A DNA stretch of 64,000 bases from Epithemia pelagica (taxonomy: Eukaryota > Bacillariophyta > Bacillariophyceae > Surirellales > Surirellaceae), in contig OX337228.1 of assembly GCA_946965045.2 (NCBI GenBank), positions 6,634,001-6,698,000 on the forward strand, given 5' to 3'. This document shows, one piece after another, positions 46,801-55,072 of this stretch. The notes beneath the pieces are model-generated. The model saw nothing but the letters and a program-made list of their open reading frames with translations. It ran no database searches and had not been told where the DNA came from. Positions within the stretch are counted from its first letter, which is position 1. The number at the start of each line of letters is the position of its first letter. The translations under genes and the position numbers were made by a program.

Positions 46801-49253
46801 AGACTGCAACAGATGGTAGTAGTACGAATACTACAACCATGGATGGAGCTGTGCTGGTTGCGTGGAAGATTTGGGCCAATTTGGCGGGAGGTCCCTTGCG
46901 GACGCAAACATCTCCCGTAGAATTGCAAGCCATGCAAAACGTGCTCGCCTCCGTCTTGGCGGCGGAGCCAGACCAGTCTCTAGTACCCCTCCAACAATTG
47001 CTACGGTTGCTGGTCCATAACGTTTCCCAGAACCCTACCGACGACGAAACGGCCAACGAGACAGATGCGATTCGAATGGCTGGAGCGTGGAGTCTTTGGA
47101 ATGCTCTCGTGAGCACTCCCCAAACATTGAAACTCATCCCCGACATTGTTCAACAAAACAAGATGGACTTGTCCTTTTTGTGCACAGCCTGGAAATCCAT
47201 TCTTGACAAATCCATGGAGCATACCCAGACTGCATCAACTACAGCCACACAGGACAAACTCTTGCTCGAATATCGCCGAAAGTCCATGAAGCACAGCATG
47301 TGGACTCTGGCTCAACTCGCCTCCTGTATTGATCCGGAGAAATGCCAGTCGACCAAGTCTCGGATTCTGGACATGTTGCAGTCGTTTTATTTTCCAGCCA
47401 TGGCCATTAACCCGGCCGTGAGCATGCTCATTGCTCTGACGCTGTCGGAACCGCCCAACGATACTAGTCTGTCGTCCTCCTCATTGAGCAGTCTGGCACA
47501 CAAGCGCCATTGTCAAAGCTGGATGAAACAACTCTATCATGTGAGCGAACAGGCGCTGGCCCATGTCCTGACACAAGAGGGTAGTACGGTGGTGCGTTGG
47601 ACACCCAAACTTCTCTGTGCACTCTTCACGGCAGGAGAAGTGGCCATGATTGGGTGCAACCCCTCGGAAGCCGATGAATCGGAGCCGCCACTCCTACACG
47701 ATGGAGAAGCGCCAGAAGAGGAACCAGAAGAGCAACCACGGCCCCTGTTGGAGGACGATGCACCACGGTCCACGGTAGTGGGGGAACAAGTCCTAAGGGG
47801 ATTGCGTCTCGCGCCGTCTCCCAAACTGGTGGAATTGGTACAGTTGTACATGGGATCCCAGCTGCCGGTCGTTTCCTCCATGGAAAGCAGCAACAGCAAC
47901 AACAATGGCGACGAGGCAAACGTGCCCAGCAACGACAACCGACCAAGGCCCATTCCCAACAATATTCGTGCCATGGCCTTTCTCACCTTTGGTCGGTTTT
48001 GTGTTCGAGACGAGGAACTCGCCCGGACCCGTGGGATCATACTTTTGGCCCGGGCCTTGCATGAAAACATGGAGGACGGATGCGAAGCGATTCAACGCAA
48101 TGCTCTCGCTACCATGAGGGATTTGTGTAAGCGCTATACCAACTTGGCCGACCGCTATCTCCCCCTCATGGCGGCCTGTTTGCAAGCAGGACTGTCTTCC
48201 TCCTCGAGCACGGCCGCGCAGGAGTATGCCCAGGTTCGCCAAACAGCCTTGATGCTCTTGTCCGGATTACTGATGGAGGACACGATCAAGTGGCGCGGCC
48301 TCTTTTTTCACCGCTTCTTGGTGGCGACAACAGATGAGAATTCGCAAGTGGCATGTTTGGCGCGGGCCATTGTGGGAGGACCCTTCCAACAAAAGTTTCC
48401 CGAGTTGTTTCGGGAGAACTTGATTGGGTCCTTTTTTGTCCTCAATGGTTGTTCGGGGCATGCCATTTACCAGGCCGCCGCCAGTCTCCGAGACGCAGGT
48501 TCGGGCAGTGCCGTTTCCGGGCAAGGCCTGGCACGGACAGGTCCTGTGGGAGAAAAGAGTCGATTCTACATGTACCATGTATTGCTGTCTCACATGACGG
48601 ATGAAGACAAGTTGATTGTCCGGGGCCGTCTGGCCAAGGAAATCTTGGGAAGTGCCTTGGTTCCAGGGAGTGACTTGTACAAGGCCTGCACCCAATACCA
48701 CAAGGCACCGGACCGTCGTCGTAGTAGTATATCCAAAAGCACCGGCAAGAACAAGAACCCTACGTACGAATCCGAGTTTTGGGTGTTGAGCGACGCGTTG
48801 GGTATTTTGACCAGTCCCTGTCTGCAAGTGGCCGCACCCCGTGACCTGAATCGCGTCCAAGAGGAGGAGGAGGTGGAGGACGAGGTGGCAGCCGCGGATG
48901 GAACGAGTCGTCCGTCGTCCTCCACTACTAGTATGCGCAATACTAACAAGAGCAAGCATGCCGCGGCCATGAGCAACTTGTTGTCCAAAGTGGGCCGTAC
49001 CCACATGCTGGAATCCATCTTGCCCATTTTGTGCAATCTCAAGACCTTGTTGCAACAGCACGGTTCGCCTCTTTCCAAGCAACTCATGTGGGTCTTGTGT
49101 GATTTGTACCGTTTGTATACGGCGCAAGTCAAGGTGTGTTTGGCCAATGACAGTAGTCTCCTCGGGGAGATTGAACACGATGTCCGTCGGCAAAACCAAG
49201 TTGCCAAGCAATCCATGACGACAACGACGACCGCATCCTCCGGAGACAGATAA
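43809..49253 (+). CDS. NCAPD3: Condensin-2 subunit CAP-D3, HEAT-repeat protein
   Basis: Regulatory HEAT-repeat subunit of condensin II, which compacts chromosomes from prophase. Single exon of 1,814 residues, a little above the usual 1,400-1,500 because of Asp/Asn/Thr-rich inserts (about 700-770). The diagnostic region is in the C-terminal part: IRAMAFLTFGRFCVRDEELAR, NALATMRDLCKRYTNLADRYLPLMAACL, then VRQTALMLLSGLLMEDTIKWRGLFFHRFL, matching the conserved CAP-D3 'kW+G..FFRF' block, and MYHVLLSHMTDEDKLIVRGRLAKEIL near the end. HEAT-like helices appear at LLGRLEDVNVSTRQAALVAVAQL. The tail ends in a basic, Thr/Ser-rich stretch. A CAP-D2 or cohesin regulator is less likely because of the block cited. 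The ATG at 43809 follows an in-frame stop region. The stop at 49251-49253 is followed within 10 bp by a tandem repeat. Confidence 0.85.
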   Translation: MEDEQPHDLGVWIQELVALEHDDCDTDSHDNDSLSLSSSRKDRSAQAVDLCHKISHRLASLMDQQNEEEEFDDDGDDGFENEDPDDSSPVGRRHGDRRRWSTASTATSLSCRSSLLEQGISLRAVLGAASFQDRTRLLQVLTQCMSSWSSSYHQRPPSLDHDTDHHNDNDTDDHHQDTTDQDDHAPPPFAAALAAAHTWCQLIVLPGALGSGLVSQHVSFVTLVQVLKHWRRHVLSSSLEASHKDPPTKNKEKTNAKKTNHKNKKPVSETEEEPDTEQQEPEQPHLSDDMIHQGLMVGQAVASIPLHQAEFPTWSSAARERIWEAVALVLSVAAAMVQTNHKNHKNHDDDALAESVLEQTSHALATGLHVMANTGTTHHLEDEPTTTTVHMANGAPAPHPLHETTVHLLRALEPLVEPAHTLWNTAGSSSSSGGDSDIPPSCRGAMLDAARHVLVTLLDDTTAHHLVSSPLLPNHHHNHTRKEQESSPAGQQTQAQRRDSSSSTPQPLVDHSGSNTPIRTTTPGSSTSSSLRPTPVKLKTPPPSSSWRRTSSFGTTTTTTPHEPAPAQATDSSSSYPSRPIGVAWVGFLQRLVSCVAPAHNTKAHRTMVVDSLGRLLPHLPPAVEQGQLLAYLYDMTQSALVPHRHVAVELLARIWTQPWLWQLADTSSSSTSRTNNNDNNDNNDNNDDDTREESSSSWTPVRPTTTTTVPPRSCLKSTRPPDDHKDNDNKDKTPRRVAFDPAPCPTVVLPSNSNNNTTTNPNPKASPASLLQALLGRLEDVNVSTRQAALVAVAQLTDQVQDMLHELNQLQISIKERQGQEGDSDLDQEAYRTNNQAKQMALWKIIKTFNLHVPWLIQTARRLVDDDTMGARVRKEAVHTLGHVLVWHVSSPAPTADFYPQEIPTSLVTPADVHRLAQGCQEEAVAPRKASAVALTRLFQAVCCHNRHCVCPIWCGRFVSEWTSSVLPLTLSPDNSVATKAVELVQELVLTPLLLHQTATDGSSTNTTTMDGAVLVAWKIWANLAGGPLRTQTSPVELQAMQNVLASVLAAEPDQSLVPLQQLLRLLVHNVSQNPTDDETANETDAIRMAGAWSLWNALVSTPQTLKLIPDIVQQNKMDLSFLCTAWKSILDKSMEHTQTASTTATQDKLLLEYRRKSMKHSMWTLAQLASCIDPEKCQSTKSRILDMLQSFYFPAMAINPAVSMLIALTLSEPPNDTSLSSSSLSSLAHKRHCQSWMKQLYHVSEQALAHVLTQEGSTVVRWTPKLLCALFTAGEVAMIGCNPSEADESEPPLLHDGEAPEEEPEEQPRPLLEDDAPRSTVVGEQVLRGLRLAPSPKLVELVQLYMGSQLPVVSSMESSNSNNNGDEANVPSNDNRPRPIPNNIRAMAFLTFGRFCVRDEELARTRGIILLARALHENMEDGCEAIQRNALATMRDLCKRYTNLADRYLPLMAACLQAGLSSSSSTAAQEYAQVRQTALMLLSGLLMEDTIKWRGLFFHRFLVATTDENSQVACLARAIVGGPFQQKFPELFRENLIGSFFVLNGCSGHAIYQAAASLRDAGSGSAVSGQGLARTGPVGEKSRFYMYHVLLSHMTDEDKLIVRGRLAKEILGSALVPGSDLYKACTQYHKAPDRRRSSISKSTGKNKNPTYESEFWVLSDALGILTSPCLQVAAPRDLNRVQEEEEVEDEVAAADGTSRPSSSTTSMRNTNKSKHAAAMSNLLSKVGRTHMLESILPILCNLKTLLQQHGSPLSKQLMWVLCDLYRLYTAQVKVCLANDSSLLGEIEHDVRRQNQVAKQSMTTTTTASSGDR

Positions 49254-49260
49254 CCAAAAC

Positions 49261-49570
49261 AATAATCACACATGGGGCGGGGAAGGATTGAACGCGTTGT
49301 CTCGATAGAGACAGGTAATAAACACAATAATGACACACGGGACGGGGAAGGATTTAACGCATTGTCTCGATAGAGACAGGTAATAAACACAATAATGACA
49401 CAAGGGACGGGGAAGTTTGAACGCGTTGTCTCGATAGAGACAGGTAATAAACACACAATAATGACACAAGGGACGGGGAAGGATTTAACGCATTGTCTCG
49501 ATAGAGACAGGTAATAAACACAATAATCACACAAGGGACGGGGAAGGACTGAACGCGTTGTCTCGATAGA
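49261..49570. repeat. 65-bp minisatellite, about 4.8 copies, in the CAP-D3 3' region
   Basis: Units begin at 49261, 49326, 49391, 49457 and 49522 (spacing 65, 65, 66, 65 bp), and the last is cut short at about 49570. Each has AATAAT(G/C)ACACA, GGGACGGGGAAG, then GTCTCGATAGAGAC (a 5-bp stem with a GATA loop) and AGGTAATAAACAC. Units 1, 3, 5 carry TGAACGCGTTG and units 2, 4 carry TTAACGCATTG, so the array alternates A-B-A-B-A. It lies just after the CAP-D3 stop and would be in that 3' UTR. Confidence 0.93.
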
Positions 49571-49877
49571 ATTGAAAGACTAATATGTGTTAGCGTAAGA
49601 CAAGACGTGTTTCTTTACGACACAATCGTTGTGTGTGGATTTTGAACGCTAGAAAGACTCTCTAGAGTAATAGAAGAAAGAACGTGTTGGTTGAGGACAC
49701 AATCGTTGCGTGTGCAGTAAGACAATGGAATATGAGTGTTATATTCCACAGCATCCGTTTGTCAATAGAGGAACGTTTGGGGATTCGTAACTTTTTGCTT
49801 TGCACTTCTTGCGCGTTGCCTACATCTTGACCTTCATTTCAAACTAGGAGGAGTATCTTATGTAGACTGTATATAGT
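49571..49877. other. Intergenic: 3' of CAP-D3 and SirB
   Basis: About 300 bp between convergent genes. GACACAATCGTTG occurs twice (about 49619 and 49696), each followed by a GTGTG tract; otherwise nothing is recognised. Confidence 0.5.
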
Positions 49878-50966
49878 TTATGGGTTGGACCGTGTCGTCG
49901 TCGTCCTGCTGGTGGTGATGAGGGATGCTTGAACCGTCGCATGGACGGCTTGAAGCAACAGGTTGGTTTGCGCTCCGACCGGAGGCGTCACGACAATGGG
50001 AATGGACGACAACCGGTCGTCCTTCCTGTCGTGTTGCGCTTGTTGCACAATCCGAGGAATATCCTCACTGACATGTCGTCCCGAGGGACTGAGAAAAAAG
50101 GGATGACAAATAATTTCGTCCACGCCTGGTTCCTCGTCGTCCCCACTACCAGTAGCCAAGGCTTGCAAGGCTTGAGGAATACTGGGTTCGGCAATCTCCA
50201 TGTGGGCGGCTCGTACCACATAGGAGGTATCACTGTCATTGGAACAATACTCTTGCTCATAAACGTGTGCCAAGTGATGCAACCGATCGTTGGAGGCTGG
50301 ATTGCGGGATCCATGATCAATCAATAAAATTCCCACGCGCCGTTGTCGTCGTCGTCGTGTCGGCGAGGAATGGGTGGTCGTGCTGCTGCTGCAAGTCCTG
50401 TCGTCGTCGACCTTCTCGGTCGTCGTTGTCGTTGTGGCATCCCCCAGAACTACACGATCCGGTGTCCCAAGGGGATACGCATGAGGACTAAGCAAGGGAT
50501 CAAACACGTCTGGATGGACGACAGCAGTCTCTTCTTGTTGTATTTGTGGTGGTGGCAATTCCACCTCCATCCTGGCCGATTCAGGTTCCAAGCGAAATCC
50601 AAACGACGACGACGACTTTTGATTGGCAGCGGAGGATGCGGTTGCTGGATTGGACGACCCCAAGGGCCGTTGATTGGGAGAAATGCCATTGGGATAGGCA
50701 TGAGGACTCAACAAGGGATCGAAATAGTCAAAGAGATCGGGGGAATCATTCTGGTTGTCATTGTTGTCGTTGTCGTTGCTCATACGACGACGAAGCAGGA
50801 TACTAGGACTCCTCGTCCTTCTTTGTAGTCTCGTCCTGGCACTTGTCCACGAAACAGCATCGTTCGAATAGAAACATGGAAAGAGCACTGGACTAAATCC
50901 AAATGTGTTGGACACTGCCATGGACACTAGCAAAAGAACTGTCGGAGAAAATGCCATGGTCATCAT
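49878..50966 (-). CDS. sirB: Sirohydrochlorin ferrochelatase (SirB/CbiX-like), plastid
   Basis: Inserts Fe2+ into sirohydrochlorin to give siroheme, the cofactor of nitrite and sulfite reductases. 362 residues, single exon. The CbiX domain is at about 211-345: VGILLIDHGSR with metal-binding His218, then the helix and strand ending VVRAAHMEIAEPSIPQAL, and EIICHPFFLSPSGRHVSEDIP. One such domain is present, so this is the short type that would need to dimerise. A 20-residue signal peptide with TFG/FSPV (F at 24) suggests plastid import, where siroheme is made. The ~170-residue N-terminal extension holds the same 11-residue motif FDPLLSPHAYP twice (82-92 and 155-165), each followed by one residue and G. 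Start options are ATG 50966, 50963 or 50957. Gene and protein are otherwise ordinary. Confidence 0.85.
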   Translation of the reverse strand: MMTMAFSPTVLLLVSMAVSNTFGFSPVLFPCFYSNDAVSWTSARTRLQRRTRSPSILLRRRMSNDNDNNDNQNDSPDLFDYFDPLLSPHAYPNGISPNQRPLGSSNPATASSAANQKSSSSFGFRLEPESARMEVELPPPQIQQEETAVVHPDVFDPLLSPHAYPLGTPDRVVLGDATTTTTTEKVDDDRTCSSSTTTHSSPTRRRRQRRVGILLIDHGSRNPASNDRLHHLAHVYEQEYCSNDSDTSYVVRAAHMEIAEPSIPQALQALATGSGDDEEPGVDEIICHPFFLSPSGRHVSEDIPRIVQQAQHDRKDDRLSSIPIVVTPPVGAQTNLLLQAVHATVQASLITTSRTTTTRSNP

Positions 50967-51294
50967 ATGGTCATATAGCGAGATGCAGAATCATTCTATA
51001 TATGAAAAGATCTTTATTGCGCCAAGTCGGAAAGATCTTTTGGGGTTGGGGTATCCCCCAGCGGTGGAGAAAATTTCACGGTGAATTAGGAATTCACCGT
51101 GATATATTCTCTCTCGCTGGGGCGTAGAGTTGGGGGGCTGGATATTCGGTGAGTCGCGTTTGGATGCCGTCACAGTCACCCCTCGTCCTCGCCCCGAGTT
51201 TTAAGGGGAGAGCGGGAATTCTGTGGGTGATTTGCCATATCATCATCATCATATCATCGTATTCTGGGAAGAAACAAAGACCATCACCACCACC
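50967..51294. promoter_or_regulatory. Divergent intergenic region, SirB / Myb-like
   Basis: 328 bp between divergent genes. It holds two copies of the palindrome AAAGATCTTT (51006-51015 and 51031-51040, 25 bp apart) and the hairpin-forming inverted repeat described next. Confidence 0.6.
51056..51122. repeat. Near-perfect 32-bp inverted repeat (hairpin)
   Basis: Arms 51056-51087 and 51091-51122 are separated by a 3-nt AGG loop. They match at all but a few positions (a block of three near the outer end and two or three further single bases), with perfect outer CCCCAGCG/CGCTGGGG and inner TCACGGTGAATT/AATTCACCGTGA. Such a stem could extrude in DNA, fold in RNA, or be the remnant of a small inverted-repeat element. 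No target duplication or known family was seen. Confidence 0.92.
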
Positions 51295-52086
51295 ATGGCC
51301 ACAACCATCACGACTACTACGAAGGATGCTTCCAAGAAGAAGAAAGTCCACAAGGGCCGCAAGCCAGGAGCCACACAGTGGACGAACCCAGAGACGACGC
51401 TCCTGCTCACGGTTGTGGACACACTCTGTCCCGCGGGACGGGACCGGTGGGCCCAGGCTCGGAAGGAATTTGTCCATCGGGGCAATGGCCAGTACGTTCG
51501 CACTGTGGATGCAATGCAGCGCAAATTCGAAAAGTTGGCCTATGCTCCCACGTCAACGACAACGGGCAAGAATACTACAGAAGCTGCCGCTCACAATGTC
51601 CGAGCCAAACAAATCAAGGACAAGATCACAGCCAAGGAGCGGGCCAGCCGCCATACTGGGAACAAGAATGATGATTCCAATGATGATGAAAAAGAGAGGC
51701 AAATCCTAAACGTAGTATCCCCACGGACCAAGAAGCGCAAGTCGACCGAGTTGATGGAAGCGATGGATCGCTATGCCGAGACACAGCATCAGTCGACCAA
51801 GATGTTTACTACGGTCCTCCAGGAATTGGCCATCCAGGAGACCAAGTCGACCGAGTTGATGGAAGCGATGGACCGCTATGCAGAGACACAACAAGAGTCG
51901 ACCAAGAGTTTGATGACGGTCCTCCAGGAATTGGTTGCTGCTGCTGCCGTCACAGATGGAGAGTCGTTGCGTGTTGCCGAGTCTCCTACAATGAAGCGAC
52001 TGGATGCCATGGAAGGTAAGCTGGATCGTATTCTCCAAGCCATCCAGCAGACGAACCAATTTTCTGTCGACAATGAGCAAGAGTAG
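51295..52086 (+). CDS. Myb/SANT-like DNA-binding protein (DUF6818-like) with repeated coiled coil
   Basis: Single exon of 263 residues, ATG at 51295 in a strong CACCATGG context (the frame is open further upstream). A Lys-rich start is followed by a helix bundle at about residues 23-90: WTNPETTLLLTVVDTLCPAGRDRWAQ, RKEFVHRGNGQYVRTVDAMQRKFEKL. This resembles the Myb/SANT-like domains (e.g. DUF6818) common in stramenopiles. Conserved W residues support it, but I cannot align it with certainty. Then a basic/acidic linker and two near-identical 35-residue repeats (51739 and 51844 on, KSTELMEAMDRYAETQ...), then a third coiled-coil segment (MKRLDAMEGKLDRILQAIQQ). This suggests a transcription factor or transposon-associated DNA-binding protein that oligomerises. 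The upstream hairpin at 51056-51122 could be part of its regulation or its mobile origin. Confidence 0.6.
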   Translation: MATTITTTTKDASKKKKVHKGRKPGATQWTNPETTLLLTVVDTLCPAGRDRWAQARKEFVHRGNGQYVRTVDAMQRKFEKLAYAPTSTTTGKNTTEAAAHNVRAKQIKDKITAKERASRHTGNKNDDSNDDEKERQILNVVSPRTKKRKSTELMEAMDRYAETQHQSTKMFTTVLQELAIQETKSTELMEAMDRYAETQQESTKSLMTVLQELVAAAAVTDGESLRVAESPTMKRLDAMEGKLDRILQAIQQTNQFSVDNEQE

Positions 52087-52489
52087 AACGAATGAAGATT
52101 CTATTCACTACTTGCCATCTTGTTTTTATGATGGTGCAACGTACAATATTTGTTGTATCTCTATAGGACTCATCACAAAGATGCGTACGTTGTGACCTCT
52201 TGTGATCTCGTCATTGTAGTTCCGCTTTCATTCACCAGAGACTCTTGTCGACATTTGTATTTCATACGGGAGCAGGGATCCGTTCTGTTCGACTCTTTCC
52301 TCCACTGCTGTTGACGGGTCGCTCAATTCACGCACAAGGCCTCTTTGGAAACAGGATCCAACGATTCCGATCCAATCATGGTGCTTACTCTCCATCTTTC
52401 TCGCTCTGGAAGGTCCACAAGATTGGCGAGGATAGAGCATTCCCTCGATTTCTACTTGCCAATCGATAACACTGTCTTCATGCTGTCTC
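52087..52489. other. Convergent 3' intergenic region
   Basis: About 400 bp between the Myb-like gene (plus) and the membrane protein gene (minus). No gene, repeat or motif recognised. Confidence 0.5.
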
Positions 52490-53963
52490 CTATGGAGTCG
52501 AGCGATTCCAAGAGTGTTGATTGGGTGGTCTTCGACTGCCTCGTTGTCGTAGTTCGTCTTCTTGTTGTGCTCGTTCGTATCGTCGCTGTCGTTCTTGTTC
52601 CTGCCGCACCATCATCTCGTAGGGACGTCCGCCCAAAATGGGGACGCGACCACATCCCAAGACACCAGAAAACAAGATTGTTCCCACAATGGGATACCAC
52701 ACAAAGAGTGCCAAGGCAACTTCCATGCCATAGGAAACCAAAAAGTCAAAACTCGACTTGTCCTCAAAGCCGTTCCAGGGTTGAGGGACGTGATCATCCC
52801 ACAAACCAGCCGAGTCATGCCACTGGGGATCTTGATTGGAATCAGACCAGGAAGCCCGGAGCAAGACCAAAAAACTGCACACGGCGGCCACCACGGTCAC
52901 GGCAATGGTCAAGAGGACGCGGCTGTAGGGTTTCCATCCTTGCAAGGCCTCGAAGGACCGTCCGGGCAAGCAACAAACACAGGCCGCCAGATACCATACC
53001 ATGGTATCGTACAAGGCATGGACAATACCACCCACGGTCCACAAGACAATCATTCCCTCTGTGACTTGCAAGGTTGTCGTCGTGTCGTTGGGGTTACTGT
53101 CGTCCTCCGCTGCGGCGGCTGCGGCTGCCTCTTGTTGCGGATATTCATGGTGTACGGACGACGACGACGACCCGGAGGTGGATTCAAACGCGCTGGCCGT
53201 CGTAGACGTGCTATTGTTGTGGTTGTCGTCACCACCACCCACGGAAATGGTCACGAGAGGACGATTGGCATCCACCGTCTCTTGATCCATCAACCACAGC
53301 CACACGAGCGTGGTGACGAGCAATCCAAAGACAATGGATCCAATCAAGTGCAAGAGTCGCATGGGAAATCTAAAAAGACAATCATAAAATGTAGTACGTG
53401 CCGAACGACGTGAGAATCCAATCAAATCAAATCAAAAAGAGCCAGGACACAAGTGTCTGTCATGGGGCGTGTGCCAAACAACAGTTCTCCCAATCCATCC
53501 ATTCTCATCGATTGGCGTTCAAGTAAAATAGTGTGTGTACGTACTTGACGGGATGTTGTTTGTGATGGCAACACAAACCAAAGAGAGGATGAGTATTGCA
53601 AAAGTATTGAAACCAATCGGCACAACAGCCATATCCAGGCAAGTGATAGGATCGATACGCCAAGGCAACGGGGAGCATCATCAACTCTTGTTCCTGGTCA
53701 TGCTCATGGATCCAATCTGCGGCGGGGCGGCCTCGACGACGACTATTATTCTTATTCTGATTAGTATAAGATGAGGATGATGACTTTTTGAGAGCCGTGT
53801 GCCGATCCTGTGGATGCGGCCCACCATGGGAAATGGTAATTACGGTAGTGCTGGGATCCCCATTGTTGTGGTTGTTGTAAAGTTGGATTCGTTGGGGAGA
53901 CGACGAACTCATTTCCAAATCTTCGTCGTGACCTTGTTGTGAATGGAGAGGTTGTCGAGTCAT
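52490..53963 (-). CDS. Conserved four-helix membrane protein of unknown function
   Basis: Exons 53963-53545 and 53369-52490 (intron 175 bp, phase 2) give 432 residues. The N-terminal half is soluble and ends with a Cys/His-rich motif GYGCCADWFQYFCNTHPLFGLCC...HPVKFPMR, split by the intron after HPV. Predicted membrane helices are at about 146-167, 246-268, 290-310 and 352-377, with an Ala/Ser-rich loop (about 180-245) between the first and second. The tail is highly charged (RQEQERQRRYERAQQEDE). I do not recognise a named family; the CC-x-DW, HPLF and Cys-Cys-His pattern is likely to be a stramenopile-wide signature. The ATG at 53963 was chosen because the longer open frame upstream (to 54188) looks like 5' UTR. 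No function is claimed. Confidence 0.7.
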
Positions 53964-54317
53964 TTTGTAGGATTTGGTTGTCTCTTGTGTACTACCTAGT
54001 AGCAGTATTGTTTGGTTCTTGACGAGCGACTCCTGGAGAGTGATGTGGTCTCCTTGGCAACGCGACGAACGATTCAACGAGATGCTATTGTCGAGAGAGA
54101 GAATTGAAAATCGAGAGAGAACGAAAACCTCTGTTTGTGTGGGATTGAGACTCGTGAGAAAAGAATCGGTTCGGAAGTGCGTGACCATGGGGGCAATATG
54201 GAGGGAAAGACTTTCTTGTCAGACGGGCGCGCCAGGAGAAGATGCCGGCGCGAACTTACAACTTTCATAGAAATACAGCAATATGTAACTGTCTGTCTGT
54301 GGGAGCCGATCGGAGTG
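53964..54317. promoter_or_regulatory. Upstream region of the membrane protein gene
   Basis: About 350 bp, including ACTACCTAGTAG (53991-54002). Its far end holds the left copy of the 20-bp direct repeat described below. Confidence 0.45.
54297..54316 (+). repeat. Left copy of a 20-bp exact direct repeat
   Basis: CTGTGGGAGCCGATCGGAGT occurs here and again at 56281-56300, in the same orientation, 1,984 bp apart. After the inverted-repeat element that starts 1-2 bp later, similarity resumes (TATCCT and AATCTCCATCC), so the copies extend beyond the exact 20 bp. Confidence 0.9.
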
Positions 54318-54927
54318 TAAGGGCTGGGTAAGCCGATCCATGTTCGGCTAAGTAGGCTCAGTACATTGATCTACGTAGTACTATTTTCGTCTGTGTAAGA
54401 AGTGGGGCGGATGGTCTCAAATTGAAAACTTGCTGCCACGAGAAACAATGCAAATTGGAAGCCATCACTCGACAATGGTCGAGGTCATCACCCCCATGGC
54501 AATAACTTCCTGGATAATTGAGCCTGCCTGAATCACTTTTACAATAAGAATCTTTACTACTAGAGCAACTTTGCTTTCACTTTGATTCAGGCACCCTTGA
54601 AAAATGAATGAGTTAGGGCGGTCGTTCGATTTCATCACTGCAGAAAAATGAGCGTACCTTTTCAGCCAACTTGGCAAATCTTCTGTAATTTCAGACAACA
54701 ATTTCAAAGGTAAAGGCAAAGGACTTACGGTGGTTGGATGTTTATGCGATGCATGGGTGAATGCATACGGCGTCACCGGATCTCGCCATCATTGTCGAGC
54801 GTTTTTGCATTTTTTTGAAATTCCGACCATTTCCGGCGTGACGTGTACTATCTGATTTTATGTACTCTACGTAGATTAATGTACTGAGCCTACTTAGCCG
54901 AACATGGATCGGCTTACCCAGCCCTTA
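54318..54927. mobile_element. 610-bp element with 61-bp terminal inverted repeats (MITE-like)
   Basis: Left arm 54318-54378 and right arm 54867-54927 are inverted copies with one mismatch (G/A). Ends read TA-AGGGCTGGGTAAGCC and the complement, so TA lies on both sides, as in Tc1/mariner target duplications. The interior (54379-54866) has one minus-strand frame of 103 codons (54776-54465) that resembles no transposase I recognise. The size, long TIRs and absence of a transposase fit a non-autonomous DNA element. Its superfamily is inferred from the TA only. Confidence 0.85.
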
Positions 54928-55072
54928 TCCTTCTCGCTTCTCGATCTCCACAATCTCCATCCGTGATCCGTGATAAGATTTGGAGTTTTTATGGAGACAC
55001 CCCGACCTTTTAACACTACAACGAGAAATTGTAGCGACAATAATTCACCTTCACCAATAAAACCTTTTGACC

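Noticed and set aside
48267-49262. 331-codon minus-strand frame at the CAP-D3 3' end
   Set aside because: Antisense shadow of CAP-D3, which is supported by conserved condensin motifs.
49129-49534. Long minus-strand open frames across the 65-bp repeats
   Set aside because: They arise because the repeat is free of stops in that strand; frames shift between units (65 is not a multiple of 3), so no stable protein results.
49261-49570. Possible CRISPR array
   Set aside because: Units are contiguous and nearly identical with no unique spacers; it is a minisatellite in nuclear DNA of a eukaryote.
53964-54188. N-terminal extension of the membrane protein gene
   Set aside because: The open frame runs to 54188, but that stretch has no conserved sequence; it is treated as leader.
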